A stretch of 43,465 nt of DNA, taken from assembly GCF_014696105.1 (NCBI RefSeq), contig NZ_JACJPO010000049.1:1-43465 (forward strand). The letters run 5' to 3'. Source of the stretch: Microcoleus sp. FACHB-1515. GTDB taxonomy: Bacteria; Cyanobacteriota; Cyanobacteriia; Elainellales; Elainellaceae. Positions within the stretch are counted from its first letter, which is position 1; each line of letters starts with the position of its first letter. Made by a program: the position numbers and the translations under genes. This document shows, in pieces, positions 34,989-43,465 of this stretch. The notes under the pieces are model-generated. The model was not told the origin of the DNA. It did not search any database and was given only the letters and a program-made list of their open reading frames with translations.

Positions 34989-35825
34989 ATGGAATCACTT
35001 GCCTACATTCATGCAGCAGTGGAGTATGAAGATCCCAATCCTGCGCCGGAAGTGCGATCGATCGACGAAATGACTTCGGCCATCCCCAGTTCTGCCTTGA
35101 TGGGCGTGGCCGGAGCAGCGGTTGCCGTTGGCGTTCTCACCCATGCACCCGACGCGGATGCCGCTTTGCGGCGTGGCAATGTGTGCAGCGCAGTTTCGAC
35201 GCTGCAATCGACGCTGCAACGCAACGGCTACAGCGTCGGCGGCGTGGATGGCGCATTTGGCAACAACACCGAGTTTGCTGTCAAGCAGTTTCAGTCGAAG
35301 AATGGCTTGTCTCGCGATGGCATCGTTGGCCCTTCTACCGCCAGCAGAATGGGCTTGAATCCCAATATTTCCTGCGGCAGTAGCGGCGGCGGTGGCGTTG
35401 GTGGTGGCGGTGGCGGCGGCTCGGTTCGCGTCACGGCAAGCAGCGGCCTGAATGTTCGCAGTAGACCGACTACCAGCAGTTCGATTATCGGTTCGCTGGC
35501 AAACGGCGCAGTAGTTTCCACAACCGGATATGGTGAAAACGGCTTTATCCAACTCAGCAGCGGTGGCTTCATTGCCTCTCGGTTCACCGCTCCTGCTGGT
35601 GGCGGCGGCAGTGGCGGCGTTGGCGGCGGCAGTCAATCCGCTGTTGTGGCGGCTGGAAATGGCTTGAGAATTCGCTCTGGCCCCGGCACAGACTACCGCC
35701 AAATCGGTGGGCTAGGCTATGGACAACAAGTCCGGCTCACTGGAGAGCGCGTGTCGCGCACAGGCTACACATGGGCGAAGCTCAGTGGTCAATCGGGCTG
35801 GGTCGCAACCTCTGGCCTGAAGTGA
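34989..35825 (+). CDS. Peptidoglycan-binding and SH3-domain protein
   Basis: A 278-residue protein with a good GGAG site before the ATG. The N-terminus, MESLAYIHAAVEYE, is typical of a cyanobacterial family of such proteins, and a hydrophobic helix lies at about 36-50. A PG_binding_1 domain (about 64-118, LQSTLQRNGYSVGGVDGAFGNNTEFAVKQFQ) is followed by a Gly-rich linker and two bacterial SH3 domains (about 144-200 and 216-278), also separated by glycines. It likely binds the cell wall from the periplasmic side; there is no catalytic domain. A second SH3 protein follows. Confidence 0.88.
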   Translation: MESLAYIHAAVEYEDPNPAPEVRSIDEMTSAIPSSALMGVAGAAVAVGVLTHAPDADAALRRGNVCSAVSTLQSTLQRNGYSVGGVDGAFGNNTEFAVKQFQSKNGLSRDGIVGPSTASRMGLNPNISCGSSGGGGVGGGGGGGSVRVTASSGLNVRSRPTTSSSIIGSLANGAVVSTTGYGENGFIQLSSGGFIASRFTAPAGGGGSGGVGGGSQSAVVAAGNGLRIRSGPGTDYRQIGGLGYGQQVRLTGERVSRTGYTWAKLSGQSGWVATSGLK

Positions 35826-35982
35826 GTTAGCAGCGCGATTCAGGCGATCGCAAAGCAGGATGGCGTCTTTGTGTCTGTGCGATCGCCCTTCAATGCACCT
35901 TCGGCAGTAGGGAATGCTTGCATCGGTCTTCAAAGCTGGCCGATGCAGGTTCTTTATACAGTCTTGAACAAAAACAACAAAT

Positions 35983-36738
35983 ATGAAAACTCAAAATTGG
36001 GCAATCTCGTTCCGGGAGCGCTTCGCACTCGCGCTGCTTTCTACAACTGCTGCGATCGTCATGTCGGTTTCCAGTGCGATCGCGCAGACTGCGGAAGTGA
36101 ATACTCAGGTGAATGTGCGAGCCAATCCCAGTCCGACGGCTGCGATTCGAGCCACGCTGCCCGTAGGCACTCGCGGCACGATTATCGATCGGCGCGGCAA
36201 TTGGGTTTACCTCGTGGTAGGGCGCGTTGAGGGCTGGGTTTATGCCCCTTACATTACAGAAGCAAGCAGCGGCGGCAGTTCCGGCGATCGGCAAAGCGCC
36301 ACGATTAACGCTTCTGATGTGAATGTGCGATCGAATCCCAATTCCAACGCTGCGATTCGGGCAACGCTGCCGCAGGGAACAGGCGTGACGATTATCGATC
36401 GCAGCGGCAACTGGTCTTATGTGGTAGCTGGACGAGTCGAAGGCTGGGTTTTCTCTCAATATCTCACGGTGAACAGCGGCGGCAGTTCAGGCGGACAGAT
36501 TGCAATCACCAATGTGGCAGATGTGAATGTGCGATCGCAGCCAGATCCGTATGCGGCCATTCGTGCCACGCTGCCGCAGGGAACGGGCGTGACGATCACC
36601 GATCGCAGCGGCAACTGGTCTTATGTGGTGGTGGCAGGTGGACGAGGCGAGGGCTGGGTCTTCTCGCGATATCTAACGGTGGGCGTTGGTGGAGATGGCA
36701 CAGGCGGCGGATTGATTACTCCCGGATCAGTTCCCTAA
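35983..36738 (+). CDS. Secreted protein with three SH3 domains
   Basis: A 251-residue protein. The signal peptide (about 1-35, SSAIAQ) is followed by three bacterial SH3 repeats at about 38-92, 107-163 and 176-233, each with VNVRxxPxxxAAIRATLPxGTxxTIxDRxGNWxYVV and EGWVxxxY. Repeats two and three are nearly identical, including at DNA level, so they arose by recent duplication; the third has a two-residue insertion before its Gly pair. Such domains bind peptidoglycan or other ligands. No catalytic domain is present. A strong hairpin follows. Confidence 0.88.
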   Translation: MKTQNWAISFRERFALALLSTTAAIVMSVSSAIAQTAEVNTQVNVRANPSPTAAIRATLPVGTRGTIIDRRGNWVYLVVGRVEGWVYAPYITEASSGGSSGDRQSATINASDVNVRSNPNSNAAIRATLPQGTGVTIIDRSGNWSYVVAGRVEGWVFSQYLTVNSGGSSGGQIAITNVADVNVRSQPDPYAAIRATLPQGTGVTITDRSGNWSYVVVAGGRGEGWVFSRYLTVGVGGDGTGGGLITPGSVP

Positions 36739-36786
36739 GCATCGCGATCGAATGTCGCTTTGCCCGATGCGGCATCAAGAAATCGT

Positions 36787-36839
36787 GACGAGGAACTTGT
36801 TCAATTCAGTCAGCATTGACTGCAAGTTCCTCGTCTTTT
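36787..36839 (+). terminator. Terminator after the triple-SH3 gene
   Basis: GACGAGGAACTTG (36787-36799) pairs perfectly with CAAGTTCCTCGTC (36823-36835), followed by TTTT. Inside the loop a second hairpin forms, CAGTCA (36807-36812) with TGACTG (36817-36822). It lies about 50 bases past the stop. Confidence 0.88.
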
Positions 36840-36903
36840 CACCTGTTGGGTGAAACGAATCAAAATTCCGTTAAAAGCAGCTTGAATAGACATTCACAAT
36901 GTC

Positions 36904-37569
36904 ATGAAAATTCGCGCTAATTCGGCTCGACGATCGCTCAATTTCAGCGCAATCTATGCCGCGATCGCTGGAAGTTTAGTTTGGCTTTCTTTAGGTTTAC
37001 AGTTCTATTTGCTAACGGCCAAAACGATCGAAAATGGCTCCGGCTTGTGGGTCGGCATCGCTCGATACTTTGGCTACTTCACGATCTTAACGAATATTTT
37101 AGTTGCGCTTGTGTGGACTGTGCCGCTGCTGATCGGCAGAAGTCGCTGGAGAAAATATTTGACGCGATCGAGCGTCAGAACGGCGGCTGCGGCTTATATT
37201 GCCATAGTTGGGTTGGGCTACTCGCTGCTGCTGCGACATCTGTGGAATCCAGAGGGTTGGCAGCTTGTGGCCGATCGAATGCTGCATGACTTCACGCCGA
37301 TCGCATATGTTTTGTTTTGGTTTCTCTTTGTGCCAAAGGGCGACTTGCGCTGGCGCGATCTACGATCTTGGCTGGTTTATCCGCTGGTTTATTTGACGAT
37401 CGCGCTTTTGCGTGGCGCAATTTTTGGCTGGTATCCCTATCCGTTTCTGGAAGCGAACAATCTGGGGTATGTTCAGGTGTTTTTGAACAGCGGAATGCTC
37501 TTGATTGGATTTCTTGTGGTTAGCTCACTTCTCATTGGCATTGGCCGACTGACTGGCCGAACTGACTGA
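36904..37569 (+). CDS. Pr6Pr-family membrane protein
   Basis: A 221-residue protein with six TM helices (about 16-38, 52-77, 92-110, 128-143, 154-170 and 190-213). The segments YFGYFTILTNILVALVW, LLRHLWNPEGWQLVADRMLHDFTPIAYVLFW and YPYPFLE are characteristic of the Pr6Pr family, distantly related to FAR-17a/AIG1 proteins. The conserved Asn and His are placed as in that fold, whose eukaryotic members are threonine hydrolases; activity in bacteria is not established. It is monocistronic and convergent with the WD40 gene, 24 bases away. Confidence 0.85.
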   Translation: MKIRANSARRSLNFSAIYAAIAGSLVWLSLGLQFYLLTAKTIENGSGLWVGIARYFGYFTILTNILVALVWTVPLLIGRSRWRKYLTRSSVRTAAAAYIAIVGLGYSLLLRHLWNPEGWQLVADRMLHDFTPIAYVLFWFLFVPKGDLRWRDLRSWLVYPLVYLTIALLRGAIFGWYPYPFLEANNLGYVQVFLNSGMLLIGFLVVSSLLIGIGRLTGRTD

Positions 37570-37593
37570 CCGAATTGATGTAAAGAAAACAAA

Positions 37594-40500
37594 TTAGCGA
37601 CACAGGTTGCGATCGCCTTGAATGTCGCGATTGGTTCGCAAAAAGTCGCGGACGCGATCGCAACCATAATTGAGCAAATCGACTTCCAAAATTTTTGGCA
37701 AATCCCAGACAATCAGCGTGTTGTCTTCGCTGACGGAAGCAACAAAAGTTTTATCCGGGCTGAAGGCGACGCCGCGCAGAGCAGCGCTGTGTCCGCGCAG
37801 GCTGACAAGTTCCGTGCCGTCTAGATTCCACAGCTTCAGCGTCGTATCAACGCTGCCAGAAATCAAGCGTTGACTGTCTGGGCTGAAGGCGACGCCCCAA
37901 ACGGCGGCAGTGTGACCTGTAAACGTTTTGAGCAGTGTGCCGTCGATCGACCACAGTTTCACGGTTGAATCACCACTGCCAGAGGCAAGCATTTTTCCAT
38001 CCGGGCTGAAAGCGACGCGCCACACCGAAGCTTGATGACCCGTCAAGGTTTTGAGCAACGTACCGTCGATCGACCACAGTTTCACGGTACCGTCGGCACT
38101 GGCTGAGGCGATCGTCTCACCATCTGGGCTAAAGGCAACTTGCCAAACGGTGGTGCGATGTCCGGTCAAGGTTTTGAGCAGTGTGCCATCCGGTCGCCAC
38201 AGCTTGACGGTGCTGTCATCCCCGCCGGATGCGATCATATTCCCGTTTGGACTATACGCCACGCCCCAAATCGCCGCCGTGTGTCCACGAAAGGTTTTCA
38301 CCAGCGTTCCGTCCCGCTGCCAAAGTCCGACGAGGTTGCCGCCGCCTGCCGAGACCAGAAATTGATTGTCAGGACTGAAGGCAACCGAGGCCGTACCCAC
38401 TTCGTCACCCGTCAGCGCTCGAAGCAGTTTGCCTTGCGAATTCCAAAGTTTTGGCCGACCACCGACCGTTCCCGTTGCGATCGTTTTGCTATCCGAACTG
38501 ATATCAACCGCAAAAATGCCGCCTGCATGAGCAGTAACGATCGTGCGGAAAGGATTGTCACTTTGCCAAAGACTGACCAGATTTTCTGTGCCAGCGGAGG
38601 CGAGGAAGCTGCCGTCCCGACTCCAGGCCACGTCCCAAATGGCTGCTGCATGACCTCTGAGCGTGTTGAGCAACGTTCCGTCTCGGCTCCACAGCTTTAC
38701 CGTCTTGTCCAAACTAGCCGAGGCGATCGTCTGTCCGTCAGGACTCCAGGTCACTTGATTAATGGTGGCTGTGTGCCCCTCAAGCGTGTTGAGCAGTGTT
38801 CCGTCTCGACTCCACAGCTTCACCGTTTTGTCACCGCCGCATGAGGCGATCGTTTGCCCATCTGGACTAAAGGCAAGCCCAATCACTAGCGAAGCTTGGT
38901 TTTGCAGCGTTTTGTCAAGCGTTCCATCGCGCTTCCACAGTTTGATTGTGCGGTCATAGCCGCCGCTGGCGATCGTTTGTCCATCCGGACTCCAAGCGAG
39001 TGCCCAGGTTCCTGCCCCGCCCTGTTGCAGAATTTGGATGGGTGAAGTTCGATCCGGTCGCCAAAGTTTCACCGTTCCGTCCATGCTGGTAGACGCCAGC
39101 AGTTTGCCATCCGGACTCCAAGCCACGCCCCAAACGGGAGCGTTGTGTCCCTGAAGCGTCCGCAGCAGCTTACCGTTCCGCTGCCAGATTTTCAGCGTGC
39201 GATCGTCACTGGCTGAAGCAATGAACTGACCATCCGGGCTAAACTGGACAGCGCGGACAGTTGCCTGATGGCCGCTCAAGGTTGCCACTTCAGTTCCGTC
39301 CCGTCGCCACAGTCTGATGGTGCGATCGACCCCACCGGAAGCAATTAAAGTGCTGTCAGAACTGATATCAACCGCAAGAACAGCCGCTTGATGACCGCTC
39401 AAGCGATTGATTTCATCCACTTCATAAACAGACTGCTGCAATACGCTGTTGACTTGTCGTTCAATCTCTTGATCTGTGTTCTTCAACGCTTGCAGTTTAC
39501 GCTTTGCTCTAATCGCTTCAATGAGCGCATCGAGCCGCCGATCCGATAGAAAAAGGCCGTTTGAAGACGAAACTAGCGCTTGAATTTCACTCAGTCGCGC
39601 TCGCTGTTCGCTCTCGATCGCTTGACGATACTGCCCGAAACTTCCAACTCCCAAACTAATCGAAACCACCAGGCCAATACAAACCGCAGCCAGCAGGAAG
39701 CGTTGCAGGCTAGCAATTTTCTTTTCAATTTTGAGACGAGTTTCAACCGCCTTGAGGCGATCGGCTTCCCAGCGCTGCTGTGCTTCCCGCCGCTCTAGTT
39801 CCTGACTGGCTGCCAAAAATTTATAGTCCAGGTCGCTGAGGCTTTTGTGCTGCGTCCAGTCCCGCGTTTCTTGCAGCGCTTTTCCTCGCAATAATCGCGA
39901 TTCATCCTGAAAATCCGAGGCCACCCAAGCATTCAGCGCTTGCGAATAGGGACGTAAGTTATCAAGCTGTTTGGCAACCCATTTCTCGTTAAAAATCGAT
40001 CGATAAATCAAATTCTTAACGTGCAAAAATCCTTGATGTTTCTCCAGCAGTCCCGTCAGCAAAAGTTGCGTCTGCTCAAGAGAATCATCGGCCTCGATCG
40101 CGTCCTCTGCCTGCAAAATCTGCTGATAAATGCCAAGCAATCGGCCTGCTCGCTGCTGATCAAACAACAAGCGATCGCGAATTGTTCTGAGATGTTCTGG
40201 CTCGTCTTGCGATTCCCAATTTTGCAAAATGCACGATCGCACAAGCTGTTCAATCCAAAATGCTTCGGTTCCAGGTGGCAAATTCAGCTTACCGTCAGCC
40301 GCTTCCCAAGCTGATTGCAGCGCAAGCTGACAGAGTTTTTGAGTTAGAAACGGCTGACCGTTCGTCCACCGCAATATTTCTCGCAAAACCGCTTTTGGCT
40401 GACTAATATGAGACTCTAAACCCGTCAGCAGCGGTGTGGCTTCATAGAGTTGAAATCCGTGCAGTTCGATCGCTGTGCCGATGTTAAACGGAGTCCGCCG

Positions 40501-41070
40501 CTTATCTGCGATCAGATCAGAAGGAGTCGCCACGCCAAATAAGGCAAATCCCAGACGATCAAATTCCGGACTGCGGACGCGCTGTTCATAGCAGTGACGG
40601 ATCCAGGCAAAAAAATCATTAACCGGAAAACTTAAGCTCAGCAAGCTATCAATTTCATCAACAAAAATGAAGATGCGGCGATCGACATTCGGCAGCAACA
40701 CTTCCTCAACAAACTGATGAAGTTGCTGAATTGAAGATAGATCAGCTTGCTCTTGCCACCACTGCTTTAAGTCAATTCGATCGGACAAGTTCAAGTCGTG
40801 AAACAGAACGGTGATGATGCCGCGATACCACTGTTTTGGCGTAATCGTTTCGCTACCCAACTGTGTAATATCCAGATAGGCACAGGCACAACCTTCCGCT
40901 TGCAATCGCGCACTCGTGCGCTGAAGCAGCGAGGACTTTCCCATCTGCCGCGAATTCAATACATAGCAAAATTCGCCGTCTCTTAAGGCATGATAGAGGC
41001 GATCGTCTGCCTGACGAATCACATAGGTTGGATCGTCGCTACGAAGACTGCCACCTGCCTGATATCTCAT
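37594..41070 (-). CDS. AAA-like ATPase with membrane segment and 14 WD40 repeats
   Basis: A 1158-residue protein. An AAA-like domain (AAA_35, about 10-345) has Walker A NSRQMGKSSL with K45 and Walker B IFIFVDEID with D138-E139. A helical region leads to a coiled coil (about 420-455), one TM helix (about 457-477) and another coiled coil. Fourteen WD40 repeats follow (about 555-1135), enough for two seven-bladed propellers, most ending KLWxxDGTLLKTL. Repeats 11-13 are closest to each other. The ATPase and WD40 parts lie on opposite sides of the helix unless it is not membrane-inserted. This is a STAND-like signalling layout. It starts 18 bases after the upstream AAA-like gene, so they form an operon. 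Confidence 0.88.
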   Translation of the reverse strand: MRYQAGGSLRSDDPTYVIRQADDRLYHALRDGEFCYVLNSRQMGKSSLLQRTSARLQAEGCACAYLDITQLGSETITPKQWYRGIITVLFHDLNLSDRIDLKQWWQEQADLSSIQQLHQFVEEVLLPNVDRRIFIFVDEIDSLLSLSFPVNDFFAWIRHCYEQRVRSPEFDRLGFALFGVATPSDLIADKRRTPFNIGTAIELHGFQLYEATPLLTGLESHISQPKAVLREILRWTNGQPFLTQKLCQLALQSAWEAADGKLNLPPGTEAFWIEQLVRSCILQNWESQDEPEHLRTIRDRLLFDQQRAGRLLGIYQQILQAEDAIEADDSLEQTQLLLTGLLEKHQGFLHVKNLIYRSIFNEKWVAKQLDNLRPYSQALNAWVASDFQDESRLLRGKALQETRDWTQHKSLSDLDYKFLAASQELERREAQQRWEADRLKAVETRLKIEKKIASLQRFLLAAVCIGLVVSISLGVGSFGQYRQAIESEQRARLSEIQALVSSSNGLFLSDRRLDALIEAIRAKRKLQALKNTDQEIERQVNSVLQQSVYEVDEINRLSGHQAAVLAVDISSDSTLIASGGVDRTIRLWRRDGTEVATLSGHQATVRAVQFSPDGQFIASASDDRTLKIWQRNGKLLRTLQGHNAPVWGVAWSPDGKLLASTSMDGTVKLWRPDRTSPIQILQQGGAGTWALAWSPDGQTIASGGYDRTIKLWKRDGTLDKTLQNQASLVIGLAFSPDGQTIASCGGDKTVKLWSRDGTLLNTLEGHTATINQVTWSPDGQTIASASLDKTVKLWSRDGTLLNTLRGHAAAIWDVAWSRDGSFLASAGTENLVSLWQSDNPFRTIVTAHAGGIFAVDISSDSKTIATGTVGGRPKLWNSQGKLLRALTGDEVGTASVAFSPDNQFLVSAGGGNLVGLWQRDGTLVKTFRGHTAAIWGVAYSPNGNMIASGGDDSTVKLWRPDGTLLKTLTGHRTTVWQVAFSPDGETIASASADGTVKLWSIDGTLLKTLTGHQASVWRVAFSPDGKMLASGSGDSTVKLWSIDGTLLKTFTGHTAAVWGVAFSPDSQRLISGSVDTTLKLWNLDGTELVSLRGHSAALRGVAFSPDKTFVASVSEDNTLIVWDLPKILEVDLLNYGCDRVRDFLRTNRDIQGDRNLCR

Positions 41071-41088
41071 ACAAGTTTGCTGTAGAAA

Positions 41089-42462
41089 CTAGTGTTGAAA
41101 TGCCAATAGCTGCTGCTTGAAGTAGATACGGTAAAGCTCACATCGGGCTACAGTGTGTTCTCCTTCACGTCGAATTAATCCTTGACTTTCAAGCTTATAG
41201 GTTTGAATCGGATTGATTGCAACGTCGGGTCGATCGCCCAGCATCACCGCTAAAGCTTCAACCAAACTCGGATTTTTTTGCAGATTTACCCATTGATGCC
41301 ACAGATGATTTTGAAAAATTCCACCGTTTTCGATCGCGCCTTGCAGCACTTGTTCCAAAGAAATCTGTTGCGTGCAAACATGATAGAGCGCAATCCGAAT
41401 TAAAGCAGGATGTCCGCCAACTAGTGCGATGAGCTGCTCGACTTCTTTCACACCCCAATTTAAGCCGTGTCGCTCAACGAGATCTTGAACCTGCTGCGGC
41501 GTAAATTCAGGCAGTCGCAGCGGCAGACCCACGTTAAAGGGCGATTGATTAATATTGAGCGACACATACTCTTCGGTGGAGTAAATCACAACGAGCCTGA
41601 GCTTTTGTAAGTTGACGTTGCGTCGAGCGTCTTCATACCACGATCGCAAGAGCGGAAAAAATTCTTGGGCGAATTCAGGGTGTTCAAAGAAGCGATCGAT
41701 CTCATTAAATAGCAGGACAATTGGACTATCAATTTGCTTTAACAAATAGTTTTTGAGGTAGAAAGTGCAACTGAGCTTGCTGCCAATTTCATCGTCCCAG
41801 TGCTCATCAAGACGCGGTTCAACGTCTAGCTCTCTGGCAACTCGCAGACAAAAACTCCGCAAAAAACGCTGCAAATCCGTCAAACAACTCGCATCGATTT
41901 GATTGCAGTCGATCGTCACGATGCGATAGCCCTGCGCTTCTGCAAAGTCTACTAGCCGCAGCATCAACGAGCTTTTTCCCATCTCTTTCGGGGCGCGAAT
42001 CCGAATTACACAACCGGGCTGCGTCACTTCCTGATAGGCCAGCGTTTCAATTGGCGGACGCCCAATATAAAACGGCGAATCGAGCGGCTCAGGCCCATTG
42101 GGATAAGGCATCGGCTCAGATTCAGCGTGCCGCGATCGCATCCGCACTGGCTCAGGCTCATCTAGCTCGCTTAGCAGCGCATAGTCTTCTTTGTGCAGTT
42201 CCAGATTGAAAGCGCTAAAGCAAAGCCGTAGTGTTCTTTGGTCAACACCTGAATTGAGCGACCACAGCCGCGTCAGTGTTTTTGTTGAAAGATTGATACG
42301 ATTGCCCAACTCTTCTAAGGTGAAGCGATCGCCTTGGTTTTGCTCGATTTCGACTAGGGCGATCGCCGCTTGCAATCGCTGAAGCCCGCTCGGAGTCAAG
42401 ACCACACCGCGCTGCCGCCGTTTTGGTTGACTGGTTGCCTCTGTCCATCTGCTTCCGTTCAC
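41089..42462 (-). CDS. AAA-like ATPase with N-terminal HTH (vMAP-type)
   Basis: A 457-residue protein. A basic N-terminus and winged HTH-like region (about 20-98, FTLEELGNRINLSTKTLTRLW) resemble the HTH of cyanobacterial vWA-MoxR-associated proteins. The AAA-like domain (about 125-430) has Walker A RAPKEMGKSSL with K163 and a Walker B reading VLLFNEID, where the first acidic residue is Asn253 rather than Asp. A C-terminal winged-helix segment ends the protein. There is no TM segment or WD40. It precedes the AAA-WD40 gene with an 18-base gap. Whether it binds DNA or only protein is unknown. Confidence 0.87.
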   Translation of the reverse strand: MNGSRWTEATSQPKRRQRGVVLTPSGLQRLQAAIALVEIEQNQGDRFTLEELGNRINLSTKTLTRLWSLNSGVDQRTLRLCFSAFNLELHKEDYALLSELDEPEPVRMRSRHAESEPMPYPNGPEPLDSPFYIGRPPIETLAYQEVTQPGCVIRIRAPKEMGKSSLMLRLVDFAEAQGYRIVTIDCNQIDASCLTDLQRFLRSFCLRVARELDVEPRLDEHWDDEIGSKLSCTFYLKNYLLKQIDSPIVLLFNEIDRFFEHPEFAQEFFPLLRSWYEDARRNVNLQKLRLVVIYSTEEYVSLNINQSPFNVGLPLRLPEFTPQQVQDLVERHGLNWGVKEVEQLIALVGGHPALIRIALYHVCTQQISLEQVLQGAIENGGIFQNHLWHQWVNLQKNPSLVEALAVMLGDRPDVAINPIQTYKLESQGLIRREGEHTVARCELYRIYFKQQLLAFQH

Positions 42463-42610
42463 ACCCGACTATCCTCTACGAATTGATACAGAGGAGCTAC
42501 CATAGACTGTTTAGCCTATACTGCTCTAATGATATCTATCGAAGGATAGATTTACGAGTGCAATGGAATGGAATTGCAGAGCGCGATTCTATGCTACCGA
42601 CGCCTGAGAA

Positions 42611-43027
42611 CTAGGGGATGAGCCAAGGGAGCGGTGCACCATAGGGGTTTTCCCGTAGATCCAGAACTTCCCAGGTCGCAGGAGTGACCACTCCTGTAAC
42701 AGGAAGATCATAGCGCTGTTGTAAGTCGCGAATTGCGCTTTCGGTTACCGCTCCAAAGATGCCATCAACGGTGTTCAATCTAGGATTGCCAAGCCGCACA
42801 CTTGCCGCCCCCAAATAGCCGTTGCTCTGCAAAATTCCTTGGAGTTTGCGAACCGCTTCACCTCGACTGCCTCGTGCCAGTGTGGGCAAAGTTTGCTCGG
42901 TGTAGGCTGTTGCAATCAGAAGCGGAGCTTCCGGAGGCGCGGTTGCCGTTGCAGACTGAGAAACGAAAATCGGTATTCCGAAAGAACTTACGGTCAGCAA
43001 CAGTGAGAACAAAGGTTTCAACAACAT
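42611..43027 (-). CDS. Secreted peptidoglycan-binding protein
   Basis: 138 residues from the ATG at 43027, chosen because it begins a clear signal peptide (LLKPLFSLLLTVSSFGIPIFV, cleavage near ATA); the longer frame adds 48 residues without signal character. A PG_binding_1 domain (about 50-118) has GSRGEAVRKLQGILQSNGYLG, VDGIFGAVTESAIRDLQQRY and GVVTPATW. It ends in a short Pro-rich tail. It should bind peptidoglycan in the periplasm; no enzyme domain is present. Confidence 0.85.
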   Translation of the reverse strand: MLLKPLFSLLLTVSSFGIPIFVSQSATATAPPEAPLLIATAYTEQTLPTLARGSRGEAVRKLQGILQSNGYLGAASVRLGNPRLNTVDGIFGAVTESAIRDLQQRYDLPVTGVVTPATWEVLDLRENPYGAPLPWLIP

Positions 43028-43352
43028 TGAATCTAACTCAAAGAATTTAACTCGAACTACAAGCTTTGTGAATGGTGTCGATCTTTTCAAGGTAGGCAGC
43101 TTGGGCAGTAATTCAATGTTGCAGTAGGTGTTTGCAGTCCATCGAACCACTGCCCATTCACTCCTCAACAATCTCGATATCGATCGCCCTAAGGCGTGGT
43201 TTAAGATCGCTTAATCCTCCCCAACCCTCCTTGAAAAGAAGGGAGACGAACCACCCCTCAAAATTTCCCTCTAGAAGGGGGATTGAGGGGGATCGATGCC
43301 TGCAAAGAGTCGCGATCGCACACCACTCTTTTTGGAGCTTTGAAAACATGCG
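43028..43352. other. Intergenic region with C-rich palindromic repeats
   Basis: About 325 bases between two minus-strand genes. The first 170 bases carry no recognised feature beyond the promoter space of the peptidoglycan-binding gene. 43215-43290 holds two C-rich/G-rich hairpin-like blocks of the dispersed cyanobacterial type. Confidence 0.5.
43254..43290. repeat. C-rich dispersed palindrome downstream of the aquaporin gene
   Basis: The outer arms CCCCTCAA (43254-43261) and TTGAGGGG (43283-43290) pair perfectly, with an imperfect inner stem around CTAG. A related block (CCCTCC...GGGAG) lies just before at about 43224-43245. The style matches the palindrome at 13977-14047. It is about 60 bases past the aquaporin stop and could end that transcript. 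Confidence 0.6.
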
Positions 43353-43465
43353 CTAGGGCTTCATGCTCTCGCGCACGATTTCCTCGCGCTCCAGGACGCG
43401 GCGTGTATCATCGGCAAACACCGCTTGGTAGACAAAGCCCGCTAGCACCGCTCCCACAATCGGCG
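43353..43465 (-). CDS. C-terminus of an aquaporin (MIP family), cut by the window edge
   Basis: The minus strand reads open from the window edge to a TAG at 43353-43355, giving 36 residues: PIVGAVLAGFVYQAVF, then a charged tail ending RESMKP. The APIVGAxLAGxxY pattern is the last transmembrane helix of bacterial AqpZ-type aquaporins. Only this helix and the cytoplasmic tail are visible; the NPA motifs lie outside the window, so water versus glycerol selectivity cannot be judged. The tail is longer than in E. coli AqpZ. Confidence 0.75.
   Translation of the reverse strand, partial: PIVGAVLAGFVYQAVFADDTRRVLEREEIVRESMKP

Noticed and set aside
35383-35640. Gly-rich repeats considered as a CRISPR or satellite array
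   Set aside because: The repeats are short GGC/GGT codons for linkers between SH3 domains, without spacers.
1-43465. Search for tRNA, rRNA, CRISPR arrays and prophage genes
   Set aside because: No cloverleaf, rRNA-like stretch, regular repeat-spacer array or phage structural gene was seen by reading; a tRNAscan or CRISPR finder run could settle it.

Overview
The window is chromosomal DNA from a cyanobacterium. The octamer GCGATCGC and its CGATCG core (the HIP1 motif) recur throughout, inside and between genes. The gene content agrees: a pix-type phototaxis operon, a helical carotenoid protein, a chemoreceptor with bilin-binding GAF motifs, and several families common in cyanobacteria. I cannot name the species; a filamentous Leptolyngbya/Oscillatoriales-type organism is a guess from gene content.

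Layout. 1-1513 is a decayed edge: the start of an IS630-type transposase gene, a small membrane protein, a truncated SDR gene and an IS5-type transposase relic. 1518-10663, all on the minus strand, is the phototaxis operon pixG-pixH-pixI-pixJ-pixL followed by a pentapeptide-repeat protein. 11336-20152, also minus, is a cellulose-type export operon: outer-membrane barrel, TPR protein, BcsB-like protein, PilZ-containing cellulose synthase. A strong terminator separates it from pix. 20787-26060 is mixed: lipoprotein, helical carotenoid protein, SDR plus sulfotransferase, a TIGR03792-type monooxygenase-like protein, a phasin-like protein, a membrane-anchored FKBP and a CAP-domain protein. 26105-29540 is a CHASE3/PAS/PAS/GAF histidine kinase with its receiver-PAS partner. 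29577-34357 holds a LysR regulator divergent from nhaC-ureA-ureB-GST-DUF2237-racemase. 34989-37569 holds two SH3-domain wall-associated proteins and a Pr6Pr membrane protein. 37594-42462 holds two tandem AAA-like ATPases, one with a DNA-binding-like N-terminus and one with a membrane segment and 14 WD40 repeats. The end has a peptidoglycan-binding protein and the last codons of an aquaporin.

How they work together. PixJ senses light and drives the kinase PixL through PixI; PixG and PixH carry the output. The neighbouring cellulose synthase has a c-di-GMP-binding PilZ motif, so motility and matrix production sit side by side. The urease-related cluster has UreA and UreB but no UreC in the window. 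The AAA-like pair looks like a signalling or conflict NTPase module. The most useful leads are the two different bilin-GAF signatures in PixJ, the split BcsC-like exporter, the tandem AAA/WD40 pair, the incomplete urease cluster with its operator-like palindrome, and a perfect 34-bp inverted repeat inside the cellulose operon.
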